Below are positions 20,645 through 32,015 of a stretch of 64,000 bases of DNA, one piece after another. The DNA is taken from positions 1,736,001 through 1,800,000 of the forward strand of contig JAPDOI010000039.1 of assembly GCA_029168955.1 (NCBI GenBank). The letters are read 5' to 3'. The stretch's first letter is position 1, and every line of letters starts with the position of its first letter. The stretch is from Aplectana chamaeleonis. Its lineage: Eukaryota; Nematoda; Chromadorea; Rhabditida; Cosmocercidae. The notes beneath the pieces are model-generated. The model saw only the letters and a program-made list of their open reading frames with translations. It searched no databases and had not been told where the DNA came from. The translations under genes were made by a program, and so were the position numbers.

Positions 20645-21122
20645 ATTAGGTTGGTCGGGAAGTCTTGTACAAAAGGCATGCCAGCGATTTTCGTTGCCCA
20701 TCTGCGATCAATCGATCAAGGGTCATAAAACAATCAAAAGCTCAGCTCTTCCTCTACCTATGTAATAGCGTGTATCGCAATGCGTTCAGTAAATAAGATG
20801 TGGTAGAAAATGTCATTCTTGAAAGGTTTTTATAAAAAGATAAACTCGCTCCTTTGGAGCATTTTTGCGAGTCCAATCTGGTGCAAGAATTTAGCATCGA
20901 CGTGTTGAAATGTTCCATGCATTCAAGCAGCCCTGGTGGTTAGAAAGAAGTAAATGAGGGACGAAGGGAGGGATTTATTGTACTCGTGGCCACTTCTACA
21001 TTTGAACGCAAAATTTCAAACAGGTGGAGTTTTCCGTGTGTTAAGTAGAGGGATTGCTTGGCATTCGAATTGTGTGCCACACTTGATCGAAAGATAGCTG
21101 ACTAGCAAGAAAACTCGAGGAC
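20645..21122. other. No recognised feature
   Basis: Unique-looking AT-rich sequence with no gene or repeat I can support. Confidence 0.3.
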
Positions 21123-21282
21123 CTACATAACATCGGCGTGGACCCTGAAGAGACTTTGCGTTCCCCATTGGAGGTTGGCGCAAGCTCGGTGCACCTATGT
21201 TATAGCATAGGGCACCGAGTTTGCGCCAATCTGCAACAGTGAACGCAAAGTCTCTTCCGGATCCATGCCGACGTTATGTAGA
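21123..21282. mobile_element. Small palindromic MITE, family I copy 1
   Basis: A foldback whose arms contain AACGCAAAGTCTCTTC and GGTTGGCGCAA, centred on a CACCTATGTTATAGCATAGG core. Partial relatives are at 25108-25212 and 26784-26832. Confidence 0.75.
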
Positions 21283-21295
21283 GTTCGCACTATAA

Positions 21296-21419
21296 TTTTA
21301 GTCTGATTAATGGACGGGGCTGCGACGGTAGATCACCCCGAGCGAATCTAAACCTCATTCTCCAGTGAGGTTGCCAACCCCGCGCGGCCAGCCGCCATGT
21401 CCATGCATCAGACTAAAAC
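21296..21419. mobile_element. Very short foldback MITE
   Basis: The ends TTTTAGTCTGATTAATGGAC and GTCCATGCATCAGACTAAAA are inverted around a GC-rich centre, about 124 bp in all. Confidence 0.65.
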
Positions 21420-21619
21420 GAATACGGAAACCATACGTTTGGTGCAGAACTTTCGGACAAACGTGATACTTTTTTTTGATACGGAAGTAAATTTGCCACA
21501 CTAGCAACAGAAAGTAAAACATATAGTCGTAGTCAACTTTGAGGCTTACTGGTGAGTACGTCCTCGTATTTGGAGATTCCTTCGAACTCTGATTTTCGGT
21601 GAAAAAAGACTAGCTCATA

Positions 21620-21800
21620 CACTGCGGAGGGGGGGGGGGCAAGCGCCGGACAATAGAGTCCGTTTTCGACTTGGGGGCAGGGCAGGGCACACGTTCCAGC
21701 ATAATGATTTTGAATATGCACCCCCTTAGCTCGGTAATTTTTAGCCCCCCCCCCCCGTTTGGGGAGGGGGGCAAGCGTCGGTGCTCCGAGGGTTGCCCCC
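21620..21800. repeat. G/C homopolymer-rich tract
   Basis: A G10 run near 21630 and a C13 run near 21745 are each followed by GGCAAGCGnCGG-like sequence. It is an imperfect duplication around homopolymers. Confidence 0.6.
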
Positions 21801-23054
21801 CCGTGGTGCTGCGCTAGCCTCTCCAGTGTATGAGAGATTTACCTCCTCTATAGGAAAGTATTAATGCTTCTAACAATCCTTATTTGCCATTTCTTCATTA
21901 AGCTTTGGTCTATCGATTCAATCATACTGGCCTTCGAGGTCACATTATGGAACCGATGCTCACCTGCTCAGAGTTAGTCATCCATTTGAAGCTGAAATCA
22001 TCAGCATAGCATATTGCACCTGCGCAGTTTGAAGCGTAGGAATCCTGGCTCGCGTTTGAAGCTGTCAACCCACTCACTGCAACATGTCTCGTTATTTAGA
22101 AGTCTCATTTTTGATCACCGTTTCCATGTACAACAAAGATGTTCCCCAATAAGGACGTTATTACTCAGACGTTCGCCGTTGTCTACAGGACGTCGATCCG
22201 CCCAGAACGAGTCACCGCTGGCGAACAGGCAGCTCCACGCGGGACCGTCTCGGTGTGCTGTTTAGCAGGGGACGACGGGCTGTTAAACAGCCCATGGACC
22301 AGCAATCCCGCCGAGTGCCACAAATCGATGCAGACCGAGTTTTTGTCTACAGGACGACAATTCGGGATGTCTACGGCGGTGCAGGTCGATGGGCTGTTCT
22401 ACAAAACATTCGCGAGGAGGGGTGTTTGTAACGTCCATCAATCAATGTATCACGAAGATTGTGCCATCCGAGTTCTCATTTTTGGTTATGTTAGATTCGC
22501 AAGTCGTTTTTTTTTAAATGACGCTGTAAGCTTCTATAGTAATTCTTCTTATTTTTTGATAATGTGAGATCTGTGATTCATTTTTTAATAACGTCTTTTC
22601 GTGGAAAGGGTGTCGGTGTCCTGCCGAGAGGTGAACCTCGAGGGGTTCCCCGTGGTGGACTCGAAGAATTCCGTGGTTTACGGAGCTTTAAGGAACCGCC
22701 TTCGTAGGCAGATTTCGTTTTTTTTTCGTCCGTTTATGTGTGTCATTTGATTCGTCATTTTCAGATGTTTGAGAGAAATCTCTGATCATTCGGTGGTGTT
22801 TATTTACCCTGATTCTCATCCATTTTGTCAATACTCGAGGAGAGGTATAACCTAGCTCCCTCGTTTTGGGCCGGTCGAAGTAAAGCTTATCGGGCTGATT
22901 ATGTCAAAACCTCCTTATCACTGTTATATTTTGCCATGACCGACCGGTTCGCTGCTTGCTCCGCCCGGACTCATCCGAGCAAGCTAGGCTTCAAATGTAG
23001 CTAGAAGAAAAAAATGTAGATAAAAAAATAAGTGTAGTCAGCTGATATCACCTT
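21801..23054. other. Unassigned region with GTCTACAGGA motifs
   Basis: No gene recognised. The motif GTCTACAGGA or a close form recurs at 22178, 22344 and 22370. It reappears at 26040-26250, including an inverted stretch sharing CTCAGACGTTCGCC next to it. Confidence 0.35.
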
Positions 23055-24015
23055 TTCTGGTTGACAAGGGAAGTCATTTTAGCGTAGTTCGGAATGAGCG
23101 AAATGGAGTACATTGCTGCGTGCTCAAAAAAAAATCGCCGCATTCTTTGCGTGTCGAATATGTATCCAACTCGAGTGACCACACCCATTAAAGGGGTGTA
23201 TTGCAGGGACACATGCTCCAAACAGCACCACGTGCTGCAAAGTTTTACCGGAGGAGCATGTGTTGCAAAATTTAATCGCTGGAGCACGTGCTGCTAGGTA
23301 GTCCAGCGTTATCGTAGCAGCACACCGACATGCAAGTCGGCCAGCTCGCCGAGCACAATCTGCGGATTTTTGAATTTCATTCAAAAGTCCGTTTTCAAAA
23401 TATTCGCATATTATTTGAAAGCCAAAATTCTCGAATTTTGAATTTTTCGAATAATTTTCGAATATAAAAATTCGGTACGAAGTATACCAAATAGCCAACA
23501 TGGAAAAAATTGGGACACGAAGAAACATTTTAGTTTTTATGGTCCGCCTACCGTTCTGAGATAGAAACTTTTTATGATCTGCGAATAGGCCAGAGTCACT
23601 CACAGCTTTAACTACTAGTTGCGAGTATACTTTGACCGAACCGAATGATTCGAATATTCATTCGACTGGAAAATTCGACTCCGAAAGGTCGAATATTCGA
23701 AAGGTGTCAAGTTCCGAATAATTCGAAAAACCGAATATTCGAAAATTGCGAATTCCCGAATTATTCGAAAACCGACTATTCGAAAATTTTCAAGTTCCGA
23801 ATGATTCGAAACCGAATATTCGGAAATTCGAATATTCGAAAAGTTCAACTTTTCGAATTATTTAAAAAACGCAAATTACGAATTATTCGAAAAGTCGAGT
23901 ATTCGAAAAAAAAATTGGAAATGTAAAAGCATAGTAGCGAGGTGATCCTCGCAAGGTACTCCATTTTGCTCATTCTGGACTACGCTAAAATGGCTTTCCC
24001 ATCAAGTAGTATATA
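23055..24015. mobile_element. DNA transposon-like element with TTCGAA satellite inside
   Basis: Inverted ends near 23065-23115 and 23955-24005 share CATTTTAGCGTAGT and AATGGAGTAC. No transposase is visible. The right half (23635-23920) is filled by a TTCGAA repeat and the left half contains GCACGTGCTGC palindromes. Confidence 0.65.
23635..23920 (+). repeat. CGAATATTCGAA degenerate satellite
   Basis: Dense irregular copies of ATTCGAA and CGAATATTCG, spaced about 10-22 bp. Long open frames here are repeat artefacts. Confidence 0.8.
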
Positions 24016-24086
24016 ACGACTGTGACTAACTAGGGAACCTCGCATGGTGTACCCCTGGATCAGAAAGCTGATAAATGTTTTCTAGT

Positions 24087-24799
24087 CAGGCACTCGGGGA
24101 CACGGCCGCCGCACCATTGGCTGCCGAGCCGCGCCTCCGATCAGCGCATCGATGTCGAAAGGTACGCGGATCGGCGTCCTCCGATGAAATCTGTCGATCC
24201 GTGGCCCCTGAGCGGTCCAAAATTTGTCCATAAGCGGCTGAAAGAATGTCCATGTCCATTTTCGGCGTTTCCGGATTCGCACAGGGGACCCGGGAACATC
24301 CCACGAGGATCGCCCCTGTTGGGATCCCCACGGAGGGGGAGGGGTGACCCCAACTCCACGGTCCGCAGTGGGGTGCACCACCCCACCGTTGACCGTGGGA
24401 AGATGGCCCCCAGTTGGGTACCCCGCCACCCCCTCCCGAACCGTGGGAGCCCTCTCCCTTCGGCGACAAAAATTATCCTCCGTATCCGGTGGATCTTCTG
24501 GGAAGTGACTCGAGGCCACCTTCCAGGTCCGGCTCCGAAGAGCCGACTGAGGCACACGGTGAGATGAGGAGCCTTTTATATCAGCAAAATTGTTAATACT
24601 TTTGTCTAAACATGATGATGATCCTGAGCAACTGCGTAAAGGCGCGGATGGCTGTAACTGCCGATGTGCGTAGACGCGTCGCGGTCGAGAATCTGCGTCG
24701 CGGTCGAGAACGGGCGCGGATGGCCGAATAACTCTCTCAAGGTTGGGGGATGGCCGATTCGGCCTCAAAAGTGTGGCGGGCCGTCCCCCCGAGTGCCTG
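24087..24799. mobile_element. Non-autonomous DNA element, CAGGCACTCGGGG ends
   Basis: It begins CAGGCACTCGGGG and ends CCCCGAGTGCCTG, with AGT on both outer sides (a possible 3-bp duplication). The interior is GC-rich. A 228-codon frame spans it on the minus strand, but it is Pro/Arg/Ser-rich, matches nothing I know and probably reflects composition. Confidence 0.65.
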
Positions 24800-25107
24800 A
24801 GTAGTCAACTCTAGCACGCCCTCTTCAAATCTGAACTTGGATTTTGCTACGGACGTTTGCGGTAAAAGTTATAGTCTGTCAAATTTCGTATTTCCCGCCT
24901 TTTTTCTACCAAAAACGCGCACTAGTGTTTGCGAAATCCGTGAACGGACCTCATGCTTGTGTTCAGCGCCCGAGACTACCACACTGAGCAAATTTTGGGT
25001 GAAGGCACATTTTCCAAACTTTGCACACACAGATAGCATTTTAGACTTGTACGGATTTTCGGTTGGGCTCTTATTTATACCTCTAAAAGCTTTCGAAAAA
25101 AATTATT

Positions 25108-25212
25108 GAAGGTTGGCGCAAACTCAGGGCCATATGCTATAACATAGGTGCACCAGGTTTGCGCCAACCTCCAAAGAGGAACGCAAAGTCTCATTAGGAT
25201 CCACGCCGATAT
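25108..25212. mobile_element. Family I MITE fragment, copy 2
   Basis: Carries GGTTGGCGCAAACTC and its inverse with AACGCAAAGTCTC, as in 21123-21282, but the left arm is truncated. Confidence 0.6.
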
Positions 25213-25311
25213 TAATTTTTCCCTAGAAAATTTGGTTGAGAGAGTTCAATTTCTCTGTTGCGGTTAGATTAGAACCGAAATAGATAAAATCGAGCCTCAT
25301 TATCAAGTTTC

Positions 25312-25971
25312 TTAAAGGCAGCATACACGCTCGCAAGCATAGTCGAGATAACAGCATAGATCGGTCCGCACGGCCCGCACTATGTCGTCAACGACGTTTG
25401 AAGCGCTGAAAACTGTCCAGGATGACAGTATTTGACAATGTTTGAGCAATCTTGCCTTCCACGCCCGTATTTTCACATCCCTTTGAGTAACAGAATGAGA
25501 ATCGGTACTTGTGAAAACGTGTGATAATTGAGAGTGATAGCACTATCAAATGGGAGTGCAGTAGAGAAAAAACTTCATTTACCTGAATATAACATGTCTG
25601 CATACCTAATGACTCTCGTCCACTTTCGAGAGTGCCGCTCAACTTTGGCTTACCTCTTGAAATGGAGGATTTTATCAGTGCACAAACATGTTATACCCAA
25701 GTAAACCAAGCTATTTCTCTCGTGCACTCCCATTTGATAGTGCTATCACTCTCAATTATCACACGTTTTCACAAGTATCGATTCTCATTCTGTTACTCAA
25801 AGTGGTGTGAAAATACGGGCGTGGAAGGCAAGATTGCTCAAACATTGTCAAATACTGTCATCCTAGACAGCTTTCAGCGCTTCAAACGTCGTTGACGACA
25901 TAGTACGGGCCGTGTGAACCTATCTATGCTGTTATCTCGACTATGCTTACGAGCGTGTACGCTGCCTTTAA
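25312..25971. mobile_element. TTAA-flanked long foldback MITE
   Basis: A 660-bp palindrome with arms of about 310 bp, starting TTAAAGGCAGC and ending GCTGCCTTTAA. The CACGCTCGCAAGCATAGTCG ends relate it to family O. The two arms are so similar that each carries nearly the same short peptide frame, which has no coding meaning. Confidence 0.85.
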
Positions 25972-26478
25972 GGAGATAAACCCCCTTCCGATTGGTGACG
26001 TCATAAGGCGGCTGTTGCTTCACTCGGATGGTAATATCAGGTCTACGGGATGTTGATAGGATGTGAACGCGGAATCCGGGATGGAGACCTTCCTCTGATG
26101 GGATGTCTACAGCAAAAGCGTTTCCGCGGATAGGTTGTCTACGGCACCATGGAGGGGGGCGACGGGCAGTTCCCGACGGGCGATCTGTGCCTTTTCGGAT
26201 ATCTACAGGAAGCATTGCGTGAGATGACATCTCATTCGTGTCCTGTAGACAATGGCGAACGTCTGAGTATGAGAGAAGTTTTTAAGCCTTCGAAAAAACT
26301 CGAGCTCAAATTCATGCATGGTATAGGTAAGAAAAACTAGGCTTCGTCTTCTTACATCTTCTGCTAATCCCACGGCAAGCATCGGATTTTTCGAACGAAA
26401 AAGATGTGCACACTATTTACAGTTATGTTTTTGGGGCGGTGCCCAACCTTACGACCATCAACCAACCATCACTTCTAG

Positions 26479-26733
26479 TACTCACTTTGCGCTGGTATTG
26501 CTACGAATTCGGGAGATCGTTTTTATGAATCATCTAAAACTTGGGCCGTATTCATAGGACCCTTAGAATTTTACAAAGGTGTGCTGGCAATTCTTGAGCA
26601 GAACTTTACTGGAAATGAAACCTGGTCTGTGTGGGGCAACCTTGATAATCCCTCAGGACACTTGTACTACCAGACAGCAGAGCTTGGCGATTATGAGACG
26701 CGCAACTTCGTTTACACTCCATTTGAAAGCAAG
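26479..26733 (+). CDS. Unidentified exon-like open stretch
   Basis: Exactly 85 codons between an acceptor (ATCACTTCTAG, ending 26478) and a donor (AAG/GTCTAC, from 26734), phase 0 at both ends. The protein looks genuine in composition. It has two N-glycosylation sites (NFT, NET) and segments such as WAVFIGPLEFYKG and WSVWGNLDNPSGHLYYQT. I do not recognise the family. It lies on the opposite strand inside the inferred legumain intron. The frame stays open past the donor into a family I MITE fragment (26784-26832). It could be an exon of a nested gene or a relic. Confidence 0.4.
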
Positions 26734-26783
26734 GTCTACTCGGCTAAAGTCGGCACGGATCTAGTTTTGGTTCCTCATTGTGT

Positions 26784-26832
26784 GCTGGCGCAAACTCGGT
26801 GCACATATGCGTGCACAGAAGTTGCGCCATCG
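26784..26832 (+). repeat. Family I MITE fragment, copy 3
   Basis: A short match to the GCGCAAACTCGGTGCAC core of the family I foldback. Confidence 0.5.
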
Positions 26833-27503
26833 CATAATATAAAATCAAAAGCATCAGTGCGACCCGTGCGTACTTGACCCACGAATCATTCGACCCCTAG
26901 CCCGGCAGTCCGACTAGTTGCCGTGGACCTACCCAAAGTATAGGGTTTCGGATTTGCCTCTAGTTTGTGGAGAGGTTGTAAAATTTTCAACTTTCTCGAG
27001 TGTGATTCAAGAGCTCGATTGATTGAATTGCAATTAAAGGCACTGTGCGCCCTCAGCTCTGAATTTGGGTATTCCCATAATTGTATAGTGGACCCCTCCT
27101 GTATAACACTTGCCAAGTGCGAGATCTCAATTCCTCCATATAAGCGATATATAGGCGAAAACTACTAACCCGACCCTTTCAATTACCACCAGTGGCCATG
27201 CCCCATATCCTGAATTTCGAACTAAATCTCGACCAGGCAGACGTATGAATTTCAGCCTCATATTTGATTTTCACTCCCTTGCCGGTCTGTCTCCTCATCC
27301 TGGTTTGCTCTCGGCCAAGCTACAGCGATTAAAAAGAAATACAGGCCTGGGCCAACTCGTCCTCCAAATGTCCTCACAAAAAATAAAATTTTTAACGAGA
27401 AGTCATGACTCTGTTTGTGGGCTCCTAATGTGTACTCCGAAAAATGCAAGACACTAAAATTATAATGCACATAATTTTGCTTACGGTGCCTTCAATGAAG
27501 GAA

Positions 27504-27565
27504 AAGTTTCATCAATGACAGGGCCCCACAAGGAAATATGTGGGGCCCTGTCATTTATGAAACTT
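27504..27565. ncRNA. Perfect 27-bp hairpin, microRNA-precursor-like or tiny inverted repeat
   Basis: Arms 27504-27530 and 27539-27565 pair over 27 bp with one mismatch, around an 8-base loop (AGGAAATA). The core is CAGGGCCCCACA. Both the size and the pairing fit a pre-miRNA, but a minimal MITE or foldback relic is equally possible. No expression evidence can be seen. Confidence 0.35.
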
Positions 27566-27569
27566 CCAC

Positions 27570-28050
27570 AAGTTGCACTACTCATAAATTCTGACAATAT
27601 ACTTTTCCACTGTGAAAAAGTTTTCGTAGAGAAATGAAAAATTTCATTATTTTTCCGAAAATTATCGCAAACATCGTGGCTTTTCAAGTATTGACAAATG
27701 TTGTAGCCACAACCATATGCATTCTTACGCTTCTTTAGAGTTCGCAATTGTATTAGCGATAAAAGCCGGATTAATTAACTTTTGAATTATGTAGACCATT
27801 GAAATAAATTTGATGAAATCTAATCGAACACTGCAACCTGCAGACCTATTCAAAATCGAAAACACAAAATGCTCATTCCAATACAATTTGATATTCGCAG
27901 TAACTTGAGAACATTCTCGTGAGAATTCGAATACTTCGGAGTAGTTTTGAAAAAATCTGCGTGAGCGTCGGAAATTGAATAGGTGACAGTAATTTTGTCG
28001 GAAGGTTGCCATCGCCTTGGGCCTTACTGAACGAGTGTTCAGAGTCGGAC
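27570..28050. other. No recognised feature
   Basis: AT-rich sequence with short frames only and no gene I can support. Confidence 0.3.
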
Positions 28051-28054
28051 TGTA

Positions 28055-28180
28055 GTTACCACAAGGTGCACACACACGCCGCTCCGCGGCGTACTTGTGG
28101 GCGTGCTTCAAGATCTATGGACAATGTGAATTACAAAGCAGTGCCTCGCTGTGCTTAACAGCCCTAAAGGCATATTACGC
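28055..28180 (-). repeat. Short repeat E, copy 2
   Basis: Inverted counterpart of 16325-16445, with the same GC hairpin (ACGCCGCTCCGCGGCGT). It lies on the same side of repeat D as copy 1 does, so D and E may have moved or been duplicated together. Confidence 0.65.
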
Positions 28181-28654
28181 GCAAAAAACGGTGTCTTATT
28201 TTTCCATGTTTTCGAGAAGGCAAACTCTTGAGGTAAGCGATAGTAGCAGAGAAACCCCGAAAAGATTCCTGATTTGAATAAATAAACGCGTTTAAAAACC
28301 TTTTGAAAAGTTGATTTTTCGCCCCTCCATCGAATCGGGTGTGTCCAGTGCAAAAAGGTTTTCTGAACGTCCTAAGCGATTTTACGCTATGAACTTTCTA
28401 GTAGAGAAAATTTCTTTTGCCTTCCTTCTACCAGAATCACTTGAAAAGAAAAAGCTTCAACTGTGCAAATTTGGATGGTAAGTGCTAGATAGCGGATGAG
28501 AAGTGGTGGCGAATCCTCATCTTTACCCCTTCCAACCTCATAACCCTACGTTGCTGACGGGCCAAAGTTTAACGGTGTGGTCTACCAGGCTCATTCATGA
28601 AATTGAGCCAAAAAATGGAAAGTGGTTTCAAAGGATGCCTTTCAGCCCGTACAG

Positions 28655-29675
28655 TACCGAACAATTTGTTGCAGAAAAAGCATTTGCGACGTTTTTTGGC
28701 TCGCAAAGCGCTGCATGGCCACAACTTGTTTCAAAGTGGTCCGATTTCAATTATGAAGTGATTTAAGAATCGCTTTCATTCAGGTCTATACGATAGTGTT
28801 AGAAAATATTATGTTGAATTTAGGAAATGCATCGAGAAATGCATTAGTTGCACCACATAATTCCTCACTATGAACTGGTTAGCCGATCATGATAGCAGAA
28901 ATCTTTCATGCTCTGATCTGTGGTCGACATGAATGTTAGAAGAAAATACACATTTTTCAACAGGATACCGGAGTTGCAATGACTCTTTACATTCGCTTCA
29001 CTAAGAGGAGCACGTAAACTACCTATAAAATTCGTTTCGTCAATTTCGACGCGAGATATGGCGATGTGGCGCTTCCTCTGAGAAATATTGCCGCGACTCT
29101 TCCGCTACTGCCCCTCGACTCCACCGCGATCCCGGACTGTCCCGCAACTCCCCAGCGACCCTTAACTCTTCCGCGGCTTTGCCGCGACTTCTCCGTGGGT
29201 CAAGCTTTCGCAAATATACCGCGACTCCCTCAGGACTCTTCCGCGACCCTACCTCGATTCGGTCAATGAAGAATAGTCCGCGGTTCTGCCCCGCATCTCC
29301 CCCGCGACTCCTCCAGCAGGCGCCAAGCCGAAGGAGTTGCGGCGGAGCGGCGGCGATATTTATCAGAGTTGTATGAGCAAAATACGTCACGAATTTGCAA
29401 AGAAAGACTTCTGCGCTACTGTATGTTTTCACGGAAATCAGTTACACTGTGCTCAATCAAGCTCACGCAAGGAACTTTCGCAATGCTTTGCATAGCCCTT
29501 TAGAGTCTGACACAGATTCGAAAGAAGGGAATCTACGGAGGAAGTTATGACACACTTCTCCGTGGATTGGTGATGTCCTACTCAATTGTTGAGCTCATAG
29601 CGGAAAGCTGCCTCTCTAGAAAGTGATAATGAATGAACAGTTGAAGCAATAGGCACTCATGAATCCTAACATATG
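28655..29675 (-). repeat. 1-kb dispersed repeat D, copy 2
   Basis: Inverted match to 14895-15930, including the GCCGCGACTC-rich section (29085-29350) and the GTGCCTATTGCTTCAA-type end. Confidence 0.7.
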
Positions 29676-30345
29676 CAGTGGAATGTTTGCCCATTGACAC
29701 GGGAGGTCAATCACCAAGGCTGCATGCGTGGACAATGTGTGTGTGACAACCGGGTGTCAAATGTTAAAGACGGGTGGCGATGACTAATTTCCGTTCATTG
29801 TCACACACATACACACACATACAGACGGTCACACACACCAAGCCAAATATAGTTAGTAGGATTACTTTCGTCTATTTTTCTCCTCTATGTTTTTTGAGGC
29901 GAGTCGCTCTCTAGAAAATTCTCAATAGTTACGTATTTGTGAAATATGGCTTGCCATGGGTGGTGTCAAGCCCGTTTCGGGTAGAGGAATTCATGTTTCA
30001 GATAGTTTTTGTGGAAAAGAGTTGCTTTGTTCGCTTGCATTCAGGGATAAAGAATAGGTAAAAATATAAGATGAACATGGAAATAAACGAAAATGTAGCC
30101 AGCTGCATTTCCGCTGGGTGACTTCTTGTCCTTAGCGTCCGGCGCGACGGCCGTTCAGCATGCAAGCCGAACGCGTGGGTGGATAATTGTATTCAGACAG
30201 ACTATATGAACTACAGATTGCGAAGTGGCGTCGCTCATGCAACGTCTTACGGAACCGGGAAAGGCTCTCTAACTCAGTCCCTTTTCGCATTGCGCAGCAA
30301 TTCGAATCCTCATCAGTATTCTACCGCGACCAAATTTGATCTAAC
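29676..30345. other. Inferred legumain intron sequence with AC-rich patch
   Basis: An ACACACATACACACAC patch lies at 29800-29840. No legumain exon could be recognised downstream of the catalytic Cys exon here. Confidence 0.3.
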
Positions 30346-30475
30346 CGAATTTATTGTTCTCCATTCCAGCTAGCATGGAACCGCTTTCGCAGGCTTCTAT
30401 GTAGATTGATAGCTTGTGAAACTTCCCGATGGTACGAGCATGTTCAATGTAAGCAGCGAGATCAGAACGTGTTAT
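30346..30475 (-). CDS. Legumain-like protease, catalytic Cys exon
   Basis: The exon begins after ACTATTCCAG (30476) and encodes a 43-residue segment ending in LSIYIEACESGSMLAGM plus a short tail. IEACESGSM contains the nucleophilic Cys of family C13. The catalytic His (previous exon) and this Cys are 42 residues apart, against 41 in human legumain. It is legumain rather than GPI8 transamidase, which has a different Cys motif. The donor is a weak G/GTTAGA, and without it the frame stops two codons later. The following ATTASN-type exon was not found. Legumains are secreted or lysosomal asparaginyl endopeptidases. Confidence 0.82.
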
Positions 30476-30557
30476 CTGGAATAGTGCAATACGTGTCGAA
30501 TCCATGGACATGTAGTCAGACAATGAACAGGTATAAAGGTAAAACCAAGTAAGGTAC

Positions 30558-30636
30558 CGGTTTTCCGCTCGGCATGCCCAAAACGTTGTATGCTCCATGA
30601 TCTGTGTAGTAGATGAACACGTTGTCGGAGCTAGTA
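30558..30636 (-). CDS. Legumain-like protease, catalytic His exon
   Basis: A 79-bp exon with acceptor TTTTTTCCACTTTAG (ending 30637) and donor CCG/GTACCT. It encodes SSDNVFIYYTDHGAYNVLG plus MPSGKP. YTDHG holds the catalytic His of legumain, and VLGMP after it resembles plant and invertebrate enzymes. An 82-bp intron joins it in frame to the catalytic Cys exon. It starts in phase 2, so the preceding exon must end with two spare bases. Confidence 0.85.
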
Positions 30637-30639
30637 CTA

Positions 30640-31560
30640 AAGTGGAAAAAAGGAAATTTCTCTAGTTGTTGCCGTTGAAGGTATTTTCTACGAAAATATG
30701 TGAAATTCTGTGTAGACCGGCAGGTCACATGGAGCTCGCATGATGTATGTAGTATTGTGAGCATTCCTCTGCTGCCTGCTCGCACGTTGATTGGGTCTAT
30801 CGTGGGAAAGGCGATGAAAGCTCGCTCGATACGACTGGATAGCTTCCCCCGAAAGGGGGAGGGGAGGCAAAGGAGACCTCCCGACTGTGTGGCAGGGAAG
30901 TTCCCACAGCAAGACTTCTATTGTTCTTCCCGAGTGTAGGTCTTCCCCATGATGTCTCAACCCAGCACCTATTCATTGATTGATCAAAAGTGAGTTCGGC
31001 AAAACTAGCCGGTTCCGGCAGTCCCCTGTCTTTACAGAGATAACTAGGAACAAAAATTATGACATCCGATACAAGGTTACGGAAAAGAAAACCTACATCA
31101 GTTCGGTAATCTTTTTTGTGAACTTGGACGATAGCTTTCTTGGACGCAGTTTTTGTATTTTTGCCTCGAATCGGTAGCCACCCGCGTGATGAATGAACGT
31201 TGTACCAAAGAAACATGACACCACATCAATCCTTACTTCATACAAGACAAGAGAGTAGTGTTTATTCCTTCATCAAAACAAACTTCGACAGCAACTATGA
31301 ATTATTGCGAACACAACCTGCATCCCTATCAATGATTTGAAATCTTTAAGTGTTCGACTCAGAAAGCGGAGAAGAAGATATGGTAATTCAGAAGAATAGT
31401 GCGTACTACTTTTTTCCTTAAATTCGACAGAACATGCACTTCGTTCTTTTTTTGGTGTTCGGATTAGGCACCCCCTTTGCCCTCTCTGCAACGTCTAATA
31501 TACACCCCTGCTCCGAGCTGAGGCAGTTGGATGCGCTGCCCTTGTCATTGCCCCGCCGGC
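30640..31560. other. No recognised feature
   Basis: A plus-strand frame at 31434 begins with a signal-peptide-like stretch (MHFVLFLVFGLG) but runs straight into the transposon at 31561. No supported gene. Confidence 0.3.
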
Positions 31561-32015
31561 TTAAAGGCAGTGTTCACGATGAATATCGCACTCGAGTTCG
31601 ACCCAAGAATGGAATTGTTCGGTCGTGAGGTAACTAATAGTGAAGAAACAGGGAAGAAAAACGTCCAGAATAAGTCAAAATAATGGTTTCTAAATTCAGG
31701 GCGTGGACGAGAATCATGGGCCCTGCTGATTTCGGCAAGCGCGCGCTAATCCCGAAATCTGCGCGAACCGATAATGCTAACTGCGGCAGAGTTGCTTGGC
31801 AATTCGCCATCGAAACGTGTGCGACGCCACAAGCTCGTCCGATTGGGGGGCGGACCGGGATAGGTAGGCGCATCGGGAGAGATTTCATAGCCGTTTTCAT
31901 TGATTGTAGGCCAGTTTTCGTTGCTTTCTTCGACCCTATCCTCTACAGCACCTGCCAACTTAGTGTTTCACACCGAGACCTCGAGAACGAGATTTATCGT
32001 GAACACTGCCTTTAA
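31561..32015. mobile_element. TTAA-flanked MITE
   Basis: Starts TTAAAGGCAGTGTTCACGAT and ends ATCGTGAACACTGCCTTTAA. About 455 bp with a non-coding interior. Confidence 0.78.

Noticed and set aside
24082..24768. 228-codon frame on the minus strand
   Set aside because: It spans a GC-rich non-autonomous element end to end, has a biased Pro/Arg/Ser composition and shows no domain.
31056..31127. KKDYRTDV on the minus strand, reminiscent of the legumain KDYTGEDV motif
   Set aside because: The surrounding residues do not follow the family, no acceptor is visible, and the same region of the protein is already supplied by 60260-60438.
31434..31628. Short secreted-protein-like frame
   Set aside because: The hydrophobic start is suggestive, but the rest of the frame is the terminal repeat of the TTAA MITE at 31561.
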